24,837 bases of DNA, from NCBI GenBank assembly GCA_910584595.1, contig CAJUBQ010000067.1:1-24837 (forward strand). The letters run 5' to 3'. Below are positions 1 to 6,670 of this stretch, one piece after another; the first letter of the stretch is position 1, and each line of letters starts with the position of its first letter. The stretch is from an uncultured Eubacterium sp. (GTDB lineage Bacteria; Bacillota; Clostridia; Lachnospirales; Lachnospiraceae). Both the position numbers and the translations under genes were made by a program. Below the pieces are notes generated by a model. The model ran no database searches, was not told the origin of the DNA, and saw only the letters and a list, made by a program, of their open reading frames with translations.

Positions 1-126
1 AGTGTTGCCCCAGTCCGCTCAGAGGATGTTCCAGCCAGCAAAACCATTCCGCCAGACGCAGAGTCGTTCGGGAATCCGTTAAGTTAATGACATTGCCCGT
101 GAAAAGTAACAACAGAATTTTTTAGA

Positions 127-155
127 TTGACGAACTCCTCTTGAAAGCTTATTAT
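127..155 (+). promoter_or_regulatory. Sigma-A promoter of the first response-regulator gene
   Basis: A -35 hexamer TTGACG (127-132) and a -10 hexamer TATTAT (150-155) are separated by exactly 17 bases. They lie about 30 bases before the ribosome binding site of the response-regulator gene. This is seen directly; activity is inferred. The first 126 bases upstream show no gene I can support. Confidence 0.7.
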
Positions 156-185
156 TTTCATTAAAAGAATAAAGAGGTAAAAACA

Positions 186-866
186 TTGCAGACCTATATC
201 CTGATCGTTGAAGACGACAACCATATCAATCATATGCTAAACGAACTGTTAGCTGCACACGGTTATGACACTATTCAGGCATTTTCCGGCACCGAAGCGC
301 TCCTGTACATCCAAAAACAACCGCCTGCGGCAGTCATTTTGGATCTGATGCTTCCCGGAATGACCGGGGAAGAACTGCTTGCCAAAATGAAAACAGATTA
401 CCCGCAAGTTGCTGTTCTTGTAGCTTCGGCAAAAGAAGCTGTTTCCACAAAAATCTCCCTGTTGCGGGCCGGAGCTGATGATTTCATTACAAAACCTTTT
501 GATACCGAAGAGCTGCTTGCCAGACTGGAAGCTGTCTTAAGGCGTAGTAAACCGCAGACCGACACGGACGTTGCTATCTGCTATAAGGATCTTACCATGT
601 ACCCGGACAGCTACACCGTTTTTGTCGATAAAACCGAGCTTCCCCTGACACGACGAGAGTATCTGATTCTGGAGCTTTTAATGAAAAATCCCGGAAAAGT
701 CTTTACAAAGAGCAATCTTTATGAATCTGTATGGAACGAAGAATTTTTAGGTGAGGACAATGCTATCAACGTGCATATCAGCAACATCCGCCAAAAACTG
801 GCAAAACTTCACCCGGACGAAACTTATATCCAAACCGTATGGGGCATCGGATTTAAAATGAAGTAA
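186..866 (+). CDS. OmpR/PhoB-family response regulator
   Basis: This is a DNA-binding response regulator of 226 residues, the usual length of the family. The receiver domain spans about residues 3-115, with acidic pocket E9-D10-D11, phospho-acceptor D53 in VILDLMLPG, the conserved Ser at S81 and K103 in ITKPF. The winged-helix output domain spans about 130-226 and ends in the typical TVWGIGFKM strand. The start is a TTG at 186, chosen because AGAGGT lies 8-13 bases upstream and the protein then begins at the first receiver strand. It is followed by a lantibiotic-type ABC transporter and a histidine kinase, so it most likely receives phosphate from the kinase at 2826-3743 and controls the transporter genes through the direct repeats at 871-888. 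The partner and target are inferred from gene order. Its own promoter is at 127-155. Confidence 0.95.
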   Translation: MQTYILIVEDDNHINHMLNELLAAHGYDTIQAFSGTEALLYIQKQPPAAVILDLMLPGMTGEELLAKMKTDYPQVAVLVASAKEAVSTKISLLRAGADDFITKPFDTEELLARLEAVLRRSKPQTDTDVAICYKDLTMYPDSYTVFVDKTELPLTRREYLILELLMKNPGKVFTKSNLYESVWNEEFLGEDNAINVHISNIRQKLAKLHPDETYIQTVWGIGFKMK

Positions 867-870
867 AAAC

Positions 871-924
871 TTTATACTTTCTTAATACTTTTCCTAAAGT
901 TTCTAAAAATCCGGCAAATATACT
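871..924 (+). promoter_or_regulatory. Activator-type promoter with 11-bp-spaced direct repeats
   Basis: Two related heptamers, TTTATAC (871-877) and TTAATAC (882-888), repeat with an 11-base period just after the response-regulator stop codon. A -10-like TATACT follows at 919-924, but the position where a -35 would lie (896-901) is a poor match. OmpR-family regulators typically bind head-to-tail sites about one helical turn apart upstream of weak -35 regions. The element is therefore a candidate binding site driving the ABC-transporter and kinase operon. The repeats are seen; the binding protein is inferred. Confidence 0.5.
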
Positions 925-998
925 GTACGCATGGAAAAATACCAGTAACACAAATACCAAATCATTCTTGCAGGATGACCAAAAGAAAGGAAACAGCT

Positions 999-1913
999 AT
1001 GGAATATGTATTACAGACAGATTCTCTCACAAAAATCTATGGCCACACAAAAGTTGTCAACGCAGTGAATATGCACGTACAAAAAGGCAGCATTTACGGA
1101 TTTATCGGAAAAAACGGTGCTGGAAAAACAACGTTTATGCGTATGGTTGCAGGTCTTGCATCACCGAACGCAGGCTCTATGACACTGTTTGGCTCTAAAA
1201 ACCTGGAAAAACAGCGCATCCGTATTGGAACGCTTATTGAAAATCCCGGCCTGTACCCAGGTATGACCGCCGCAGAAAACTTAGAAACGGTCCGCCGCAG
1301 CCTTGGTATCCCGGATCCTAATAGAATCCGGGAACTGCTGCAGCTGACCGGACTTTCCGATACCGGCAAAAAGAAAACCAAACATTTTTCGATGGGGATG
1401 AAGCAGCGCCTTGGAATCGCAATAGCGCTGCTTCGAAATCCGGACTTTTTGATTCTGGATGAACCAATCAACGGCTTAGATCCGGCTGGCATTATAGAAG
1501 TCCGTGATCTGCTGCTGCGGCTGAATCATGAAAAGCAGATTACCATCCTGATCTCCAGCCATATTCTTGGAGAGCTTTCCAAAATCGCCACCCATTATGG
1601 AATTATCCGAAACGGCTCTTTCATTCAGGAATTTGACGCAAACGAACTGGAACAGCGCTGCCGCAGATGTCTCAAACTTTCCGTTGACCATCCTGAACAG
1701 GCTGCAGGCATTTTAGAACGTATGCTTCACATCCATAACTATGACGTACCGCAGCCGGATATGCTGCGTATTTTCGAAAATCTGGAAAACAGTGCAGAAA
1801 TTAACCGGACGCTTGTTGAAAACGGCGTCAGTCTGCGCGAAAGCTATCTGGCAGGTCAGGATCTGGAAGGTTATTTTATGGAATTGCTTGGAGACGCCAA
1901 AAACGAAAATTAA
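999..1913 (+). CDS. LanF/BcrA-type ABC transporter ATP-binding protein
   Basis: This is the nucleotide-binding subunit of an ABC exporter of the bacitracin-resistance/lantibiotic-immunity type, 304 residues. Walker A GKNGAGKT is at about 37-44, a signature-like FSMGMKQR at 130-137, and Walker B ILDEP at 152-156. The Q-loop position carries Glu (E81 in TLIENPG) instead of Gln. This E-loop has been described for LanF immunity ATPases and supports the assignment. The C-terminal ~90 residues form the extension usual in BcrA-like proteins. I chose ATG 999 because AAAGG lies 8 bases upstream; the in-frame ATG at 975 has no spaced ribosome binding site. The permease follows 40 bases later. Together they probably expel or detach a cell-envelope-active peptide at the cytoplasmic membrane. 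The substrate is not visible from sequence. Confidence 0.9.
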   Translation: MEYVLQTDSLTKIYGHTKVVNAVNMHVQKGSIYGFIGKNGAGKTTFMRMVAGLASPNAGSMTLFGSKNLEKQRIRIGTLIENPGLYPGMTAAENLETVRRSLGIPDPNRIRELLQLTGLSDTGKKKTKHFSMGMKQRLGIAIALLRNPDFLILDEPINGLDPAGIIEVRDLLLRLNHEKQITILISSHILGELSKIATHYGIIRNGSFIQEFDANELEQRCRRCLKLSVDHPEQAAGILERMLHIHNYDVPQPDMLRIFENLENSAEINRTLVENGVSLRESYLAGQDLEGYFMELLGDAKNEN

Positions 1914-1953
1914 ATTGTCATGGAATTGTTTAAAATTTAGGGAGGAAAATAAC

Positions 1954-2787
1954 ATGCTTTGTTTCATACATGCAGAAATTTATAAATTAAAGAAAAGTAA
2001 AAGTTTTTATTCCTGTGTTGTGGCAGCAGCCGCATTTGCACTGCTTATGTACAGTATGCTGCTGCTTGCGGATAACATTCAAAAAGGCAAACTGGAAAAT
2101 GGAACCGGAGGAGTTATTGTATCGATGAATAACGAAGAAATTAGCTCCTCATCCACTTCCATCTGGGATACTGTCCATATTATGGATCTGATGCAGCAAA
2201 TCTTTGCCGGTGATGTTTTAGGCTGCATCATATCCATTTTTATCAGCATTTTTGTCATCAGAGAATTTGCAAGCGGTATGTTAAAAAATATTGTCGGTAA
2301 AGGCGGCTCCCGCTCCTCCATCTATCTTGCCAAGCTGTTCGTAGCTATCCTTGCCGCCATCCTGATTGCCATGTCCGGCGCAGCAGCCACACTCATCACC
2401 GGGCGTCTGCTGATCGGGGCAGACGCTTTTGCCAATGGCTTATTAAAAAAACTGCCTGCCTATATCGGTTTGCAAATGCTGTCGATTGCAGCTATTTCTT
2501 CTATCTTTGTATTCGTTGGAGAAATCAGCAGAACTATGGCTGCCGGAATCTCATTCGGCATCTGTACCGCAGCGCTTCCTGCACTTCTATTAAACATTTT
2601 GGATATGCAATTTACGGACAGTCCCATCAGCCCTTCCGAATTCTGGCCTTTGACAAGAATGTCCCAATGTACCTTAGATGGAATATCCACAGGCTATGTC
2701 ACACAAACCTTACTCATTGCACTATTTTGGATTGTACTGACAACCGGGCTGGGTATCTGGCATTTTCATCATACAGATATTAAGTAA
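1954..2787 (+). CDS. ABC-2-type (LanE/LanG/BcrB-like) permease
   Basis: This is a 277-residue integral membrane protein with about six hydrophobic segments: residues ~17-40, ~82-105, a cluster across the middle (~115-145), two across ~170-220, and one near the C terminus. It starts with MLCFIHAEIYKLKKSK, the amphipathic entry common to LanE/LanG and BcrB permeases. A strong AGGGAGGA ribosome binding site at 1939-1946 fixes the ATG at 1954. It lies between the E-loop ATPase and the histidine kinase, so it is the membrane partner of that ATPase. Classical LanFEG systems have two different permeases; only one is present here, which suggests a homodimer as in BcrAB. Assignment rests on hydrophobicity pattern and context, because this family has few invariant residues. 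Confidence 0.85.
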   Translation: MLCFIHAEIYKLKKSKSFYSCVVAAAAFALLMYSMLLLADNIQKGKLENGTGGVIVSMNNEEISSSSTSIWDTVHIMDLMQQIFAGDVLGCIISIFISIFVIREFASGMLKNIVGKGGSRSSIYLAKLFVAILAAILIAMSGAAATLITGRLLIGADAFANGLLKKLPAYIGLQMLSIAAISSIFVFVGEISRTMAAGISFGICTAALPALLLNILDMQFTDSPISPSEFWPLTRMSQCTLDGISTGYVTQTLLIALFWIVLTTGLGIWHFHHTDIK

Positions 2788-2825
2788 CCTTTGGTTCCAT
2801 TCTGATAAAAGAGGAGCAAAACCGC

Positions 2826-3743
2826 ATGAAAACACTATGGATCCCAGGCATTGTATTGCTGCTGGTCTGGACGGGCATTTTATCTGCCCGTCTTTACTGC
2901 TATCAAAAGCAGATGAAACATCTGTTAAAAGAACTGGAACTTGCACAGCAGGAAGAAACGAATATTTTGTTTTCTTCTGCCGTAAACATCGGTCAGACGC
3001 AAAACATCATCGATGCCTTAAACCATCTGCTGGAAAAAAACAGACAGATCAAAGAGCAGCTGCTTCGTGAAAATCACAGTTATCGGGAAAGTATCTCCAG
3101 TATTTCCCACGATATCCGCACGCCCCTGACTTCTGCCAAAGGATATGTACAGATGTTACGCAGCGAACAGTTAACGATGCAAAAACGCTGCAGCTACGCC
3201 AAAATAATAGAACAACGTCTCGATACATTAACCGAAATGCTGGACCAGCTGTTTTTCTATACCCGCATAGAAGCAGGAGAATTACCTCTTACCATCGAAA
3301 CGATAAATGCCGCCAATCTGTTCGCAGATACGATCTCCATGTTTTACGATGATTTTTTAAACAAAAACTGCGAACCGGACGTACAGATTGCCCATACTCC
3401 ATGTCTGATACAAGCGGATCGACAGGCTTTTATCCGTATTATAGAAAACCTGATAAAGAACGCACTGGTACATGGAAACGGTGACTATAAGCTGTCCCTG
3501 TTCCCTCAAAATTCAGATCTGGTCATTCGGATTGCAAACCTTACAGACAGCATTGACCCTTCTGATATCAGCTATATTTTTGACCGTTTTTATACTACGG
3601 ACATCTCCAGAAGCCGTAAAACAACCGGTCTTGGACTTGCGATCGTAAAAGAGCTGACGCAGCAGATGGGTGGGAGCGCTGCGGCAGCTCTTAACGGGGC
3701 TGTATTTTCTATTGAAATACGTTTTTCTTTATGGACTGCATAA
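2826..3743 (+). CDS. Sensor histidine kinase with a single N-terminal membrane segment
   Basis: This 305-residue kinase has one hydrophobic segment (residues ~6-22), a long polar helical linker (~30-88), a dimerisation/phospho-acceptor domain with H95 in SISHDIRTPL, and an ATPase domain with an N-box around N212 (IENLIKNALVHG) and a G-box TGLGLAIV. The usual DxGxG box is replaced by an atypical NLTDS segment. With no real extracellular domain it resembles the small-sensor kinases that work beside ABC transporters and sense through the membrane or the transporter; this is inference. GAGGAG at 2811-2816 sets the start. It is the last gene of the module, 38 bases after the permease, and probably signals to the regulator at 186-866. 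It converges with the minus-strand permease ending at 3766, with 22 bases between the stops and no obvious terminator. Confidence 0.92.
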   Translation: MKTLWIPGIVLLLVWTGILSARLYCYQKQMKHLLKELELAQQEETNILFSSAVNIGQTQNIIDALNHLLEKNRQIKEQLLRENHSYRESISSISHDIRTPLTSAKGYVQMLRSEQLTMQKRCSYAKIIEQRLDTLTEMLDQLFFYTRIEAGELPLTIETINAANLFADTISMFYDDFLNKNCEPDVQIAHTPCLIQADRQAFIRIIENLIKNALVHGNGDYKLSLFPQNSDLVIRIANLTDSIDPSDISYIFDRFYTTDISRSRKTTGLGLAIVKELTQQMGGSAAAALNGAVFSIEIRFSLWTA

Positions 3744-3765
3744 GGAACCGCAGCTATTTCAGCAA

Positions 3766-4557
3766 TTACTCCAAATTCAAATGCTTTTTCACGATCACCC
3801 TGCAAATCATATAATAAACGACTGTCCAAAGCAAAGCTACCAGACATGCTCCGCCCATAAACCAGGCAAATTCCGGAACCGCAGATATTGTCTCTGTAAG
3901 CAACACTCCAATCAAAACTGCCGCAAGTGAAGCAATCTGACTGACATAATACAAACCAATCCCTGCCGCAATCCCACACGCTCCTTTCGAACGATGAAAC
4001 AACTGTCCGATAGAACTGCCTGCAAAAAACATAAGCAGTGCATTCAGGCATCCTAAAATTGCCATCAGGATAAAAAATATTACCAAAACAAAAACGGGCG
4101 CCTGTAATTCCTTTGATATTTCAGTAATCCCCTTGCTTATCACCGCAATAATTTCTCCTGCCGATATGCCTTCCATCGCCATTCCAATGATAAAAAAAGA
4201 AGCCAGACACAAAATCGCAGTCATAAATAAATATCCAAATGATACCGCGACTTTTACATTTAAAATATGCGTTGTCTTTACCGGCAGCGTATGCGTCAGA
4301 TAACCCTGCTCGGAATACATCGACTTATAAAAATGAAAACATAAATAAATAAAATTAACAACAGCTACAACAATGACAGAAAGCCCATAAAAAACACATG
4401 CCGTCATAAAAATTGTTCCAAAAAAACGCTGATCCGTAAATTTACCAATTTGAAATAATACAATTATCAGCAATGTCGCTGCAGCCAAAACTCCATACAT
4501 CCCTGTGATCGTTTTGCCCTGTGACTTTACCTCCTGTCTGAATAACTTTCCTAACAT
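3766..4557 (-). CDS. ABC transporter permease of a YtrA-type operon
   Basis: This 263-residue membrane protein has about six hydrophobic helices (roughly 20-37, 48-75, 103-126, 155-178, 192-217 and 230-252) and no soluble domain. It begins with a basic amphipathic stretch typical of ABC-2 permeases. The start codon overlaps the stop of the ATPase gene by seven bases, so the two are translationally coupled. The GntR-ATPase-permease order is that of YtrA-controlled operons of Firmicutes, several of which respond to wall-active antibiotics. The transported compound is unknown. I see no motif that would narrow it further. Confidence 0.85.
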   Translation of the reverse strand: MLGKLFRQEVKSQGKTITGMYGVLAAATLLIIVLFQIGKFTDQRFFGTIFMTACVFYGLSVIVVAVVNFIYLCFHFYKSMYSEQGYLTHTLPVKTTHILNVKVAVSFGYLFMTAILCLASFFIIGMAMEGISAGEIIAVISKGITEISKELQAPVFVLVIFFILMAILGCLNALLMFFAGSSIGQLFHRSKGACGIAAGIGLYYVSQIASLAAVLIGVLLTETISAVPEFAWFMGGACLVALLWTVVYYMICRVIVKKHLNLE

Positions 4558-5249
4558 TTAAATACCTCCCTGAAATATGCATCCACAGACTTTCCTTCTT
4601 TGCCGCGAATCTCATCTACCGACGCATGCTGTACAATCTGCCCATCTTTTAAAAACACTGCCTCGTCTAAAATATTTTCAATATCTGCAATCAAATGCGT
4701 CGCAATTAAAATCGAAGCTTCCGGTTCATAATTTGATAGAATTGTATTTAAAATATAATCCCTGGCTGCCGGATCCACGCCTGCAATCGGCTCATCCAGC
4801 ACATACAGCTTTGCCCTGCGGCTCATTACAAGTACAAGCTGCACTTTTTCCTTTGTTCCTTTTGATAAGGTCTTAAGCCGATCCTGCGCGTTGATTTTAA
4901 GCTTCTGCAGCATATCATAAGAGCGCACTTCATCAAAATCCTCATAAAAATCTCTGAAAAAATCAATAATATCCTTTACCTTCTGGTTCATATTTAAATA
5001 AGTCTGATCCGGCAGGTAAGAAATATGCTTCTTACTCTCCACACCGATCTTTTCTCCACAAAAAAGCAGCTCACCCTCCGAAGGCGTCAAAAGACCGTTA
5101 ATCAATTTTATAAGCGTCGTTTTCCCGCTTCCGTTCGGGCCTAAGACTCCAATAATATGACCACTTTCTAATGTTAAATCTATCTGCTTTAACACTTCTT
5201 TTGTTTTATACCGTTTTGTCAGCTTCTTACACTCCAATAAAACACTCAT
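4551..5249 (-). CDS. ABC transporter ATP-binding protein (YtrB-like)
   Basis: This is a 232-residue ATPase with Walker A GPNGSGKTT at 37-45, Q-loop region YLPDQTYL, signature LSKGTKEK and Walker B YVLDEPIAGVDP, then a switch His in IATHLI. The signature departs from LSGGQ in a way common for the drug/lantibiotic-type ATPases of this group. The ATG at 5249 overlaps the stop of the GntR gene as ATGA, and GGGGAAGAG lies just upstream. It energises the permease encoded next. The pair is a simple exporter or resistance module repressed by the GntR protein. Function beyond that is not readable from sequence. Confidence 0.9.
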   Translation of the reverse strand: MSVLLECKKLTKRYKTKEVLKQIDLTLESGHIIGVLGPNGSGKTTLIKLINGLLTPSEGELLFCGEKIGVESKKHISYLPDQTYLNMNQKVKDIIDFFRDFYEDFDEVRSYDMLQKLKINAQDRLKTLSKGTKEKVQLVLVMSRRAKLYVLDEPIAGVDPAARDYILNTILSNYEPEASILIATHLIADIENILDEAVFLKDGQIVQHASVDEIRGKEGKSVDAYFREVFKC

Positions 5250-5617
5250 GACTCTTCCCCTTCCATAGACTGCCGCATCAACGACAATATCTGCTCTTTT
5301 TCATAGCCAAGCTGCTGCATACTTTCCAAAAACAGCCTGATCTTTTCCTTTGCAATGTCTGCTTTTAATGCTTCTATCATTTCCTGATCCTCCGTAATAA
5401 ACCTTCCGCTTGTACGTTTGGAATAGACTAATCCCGCACGTTCCAGCTCCGCAAACGCCCGCTGCATTGTATTCGGATTCACCGCGGCCTCAGCAGCCAG
5501 CTCCCGTACAGACGGCAATTTCTCTCCCGGCTGATATTTACCACTAATAATATTCATGCGGATACGTTCCAGTATTTGTATAAAAATCGGACGATCTGAA
5601 TCCAATATCCATGGCAT
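5246..5617 (-). CDS. GntR-family repressor, YtrA subfamily
   Basis: This 123-residue regulator has an N-terminal winged helix (about residues 10-75, including KLPSVRELAAEAAVNPNTMQ and the wing SGRFIT) and only a short helical C-terminal tail. The absence of a large ligand-binding domain defines the YtrA subfamily. AGGTG about 6 bases upstream sets the start. It is the first gene of a three-gene operon and probably represses its own promoter: an imperfect inverted repeat at 5646-5665 overlaps the -10 box. The inducing signal in this family is often an antibiotic or other envelope stress, but nothing here tells which. Confidence 0.93.
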   Translation of the reverse strand: MPWILDSDRPIFIQILERIRMNIISGKYQPGEKLPSVRELAAEAAVNPNTMQRAFAELERAGLVYSKRTSGRFITEDQEMIEALKADIAKEKIRLFLESMQQLGYEKEQILSLMRQSMEGEES

Positions 5618-5645
5618 ATGTTCACCTCATTTCTTTTTGTATCTC

Positions 5646-5686
5646 TGTACTAGTTGAATAATACACTAATACAATGAGTTTGTCAA
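5646..5686 (-). promoter_or_regulatory. Promoter with overlapping GntR/YtrA operator
   Basis: On the minus strand a perfect -35 TTGACA (5681-5686) is followed after 17 bases by -10 TATTAT (5658-5663). An imperfect inverted repeat, TGTACTA (5646-5652) and TAATACA (5659-5665) with a 6-base spacer, covers the -10 and the start region; 6 of 7 positions match. Dyads of this kind are known operators of YtrA-type repressors. The strong promoter under a blocking dyad indicates simple repression by the first gene of the operon. Confidence 0.8.
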
Positions 5687-5725
5687 GATGTTATTCAAAA
5701 AAAGATTGCGAATGAAATATGTAAC

Positions 5726-5765
5726 AAAAAAAGAAGCAGCGGTAAATCATCATAATTTACCGCTG
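5726..5765 (-). terminator. Intrinsic terminator of the toxin-antitoxin operon
   Basis: Perfect 11-base arms CAGCGGTAAAT (5737-5747) and its complement (5755-5765) flank a 7-base loop. Read on the minus strand, the stem is followed by CTTC and seven T residues. It lies about 125 bases after the toxin stop, and is also back-to-back with the GntR operon promoter. Confidence 0.8.
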
Positions 5766-5848
5766 TCAGATTTGTGATAATTATTTTGTTTGAAGTATAA
5801 AAGTGTAGTGTTTTTGATTTTATCCAAAACCTTTTTATTGTGTCTTAT

Positions 5849-5882
5849 CAGATCGCGGGAATGATTTTTCAAACACGCTCTA
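5849..5882. repeat. Solo right end of the MITE found at 24433-24596
   Basis: These 34 bases are identical to the right end of the MITE (24563-24596), from CAGATCGCGGG to CACGCTCTA, including the complete 19-base terminal repeat at 5864-5882. The left end and the palindromic core are missing. It ends eight bases from the stop codon of the toxin gene. The rest of the 273-base gap between the GntR and toxin genes holds the operon promoter, the terminator and about 83 bases (5766-5848) with no feature that I can see. Confidence 0.8.
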
Positions 5883-5890
5883 GAGAAAGT

Positions 5891-6268
5891 TTATTGTTGG
5901 TGTTTAATAATCCATTGGAAGATTTCCTTTTCACCAATACCACCAGATGCCAGAGCAAGAATTACATCACTTAACTCCTTTTGGCTGTAAGACAATTCAT
6001 ATCCATTTAACGCAAGAAAAACTAACATAACATGTGTACCAAGTCTTTTATTTCCGTCTATCATTGCATGATTTTTTACCAATCCAAAGCAAAGCCTTGC
6101 CGCTTTTGCCTGAATACTCGGATAAAGCTCCTTACCTTCAAATAACTGAAACGGGTTATTTAACGCCAGCTCCAACATTCCTTCATCACGAATGCCAGCG
6201 CTTCCTCCAGTAGCTTCTATCAAACTTGCATGAATTTTTAATATCTGTTCTTTGCTCAAAATATTCAT
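5891..6268 (-). CDS. doc: Doc/Fic-family toxin
   Basis: This 125-residue protein is a death-on-curing toxin. Doc kinases inactivate elongation factor Tu by phosphorylation, using the Fic-type loop HxFxDxNKR. Here the loop reads HAMIDGNKR (H67-R75). The catalytic His, Asp, Asn, Lys and Arg are present, but the usual Phe is Met69. The N-terminal ILSKEQILKIHASLIEATGG and IRDEGMLELALNNP motifs are typical of Doc. The gene overlaps the antitoxin stop by ATGA, so it is co-translated. It ends next to a MITE fragment and a terminator. Whether this copy is still toxic cannot be read from the sequence. Confidence 0.92.
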   Translation of the reverse strand: MNILSKEQILKIHASLIEATGGSAGIRDEGMLELALNNPFQLFEGKELYPSIQAKAARLCFGLVKNHAMIDGNKRLGTHVMLVFLALNGYELSYSQKELSDVILALASGGIGEKEIFQWIIKHQQ

Positions 6269-6507
6269 TTTGCAAGAACCTCATACGCTTCCAGATTTTG
6301 TTTTATCAATCTGTCAGATATTGCAAAAACATCTTCACTGTCAGCAACTTTTTCTTTTTCCGCCCTGCTAAAATCAATGACTAAATATCTGGGTATGTTA
6401 TTTTTCAGAATAACTGCTGTTCCATGCTCATCAACTACTTTGGTTACTTTTGAAAAGTTTTGATTTGCTTCTGTAATTGAAATCATTGTCTTTGTATCTA
6501 TTGTCAT
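6265..6507 (-). CDS. phd: Phd/YefM-family antitoxin
   Basis: This is an 80-residue antitoxin with the Phd/YefM N-terminal DNA-binding fold: MISITEANQNFSKVTKVVDEHGTAVILKNN, then a strand pair ending in RYLVIDF. A C-terminal helical tail (about 50-80) normally folds over the toxin's active site. AGGTG lies 9-13 bases before the ATG. It is the first gene of the pair and directly overlaps the toxin gene. Antitoxins of this family, alone or with the toxin, repress their own promoter; the promoter at 6534-6562 is the obvious target. Confidence 0.92.
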   Translation of the reverse strand: MTIDTKTMISITEANQNFSKVTKVVDEHGTAVILKNNIPRYLVIDFSRAEKEKVADSEDVFAISDRLIKQNLEAYEVLAK

Positions 6508-6533
6508 TTTATATGCACCTCGCCTTCCATTAC

Positions 6534-6562
6534 ATTATATGCAAATTCTAGCTAAAAAACAA
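6534..6562 (-). promoter_or_regulatory. Promoter of the phd-doc operon
   Basis: On the minus strand, -35 TTGTTT (6557-6562) and a perfect -10 TATAAT (6534-6539) are 17 bases apart, about 27 bases before the antitoxin start. No clean operator dyad was recognised around it. Confidence 0.7.
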
Positions 6563-6645
6563 CCTGGTTCTAATTTTTAAAATTGTCATATAATTGAAAT
6601 CTTCCCTTGAAAATATCCATAAGGACAAAAACAAGGGAAACTTGT

Positions 6646-6669
6646 TGGCAGGACTCTTGTTACCTGCCA
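6646..6669 (-). terminator. Probable 3' hairpin of the GH43 lipoprotein gene
   Basis: Seven-base arms TGGCAGG (6646-6652) and CCTGCCA (6663-6669) flank a 10-base loop, starting one base after the stop codon on the minus strand. A T-rich stretch follows only after about a dozen bases. A second pair, TTCCCTTG and CAAGGGAA, lies at about 6602-6640. It is a stem-loop in the right place but not a textbook intrinsic terminator. Confidence 0.4.
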
Positions 6670-6670
6670 C

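Noticed and set aside
1..125. An open frame 1-87 (ending in ...FGNPLS) and a 12-codon frame starting at 87 that overlaps its stop
   Set aside because: Too short, cut by the window edge, with no family resemblance and no ribosome binding site. It may be the tail of an upstream gene but cannot be supported.
1741..1953. Extended upstream start for the ABC permease
   Set aside because: It would overlap most of the ATPase tail with an unrelated sequence. The ATG at 1954 has a strong AGGGAGGA site and begins a typical permease N terminus.
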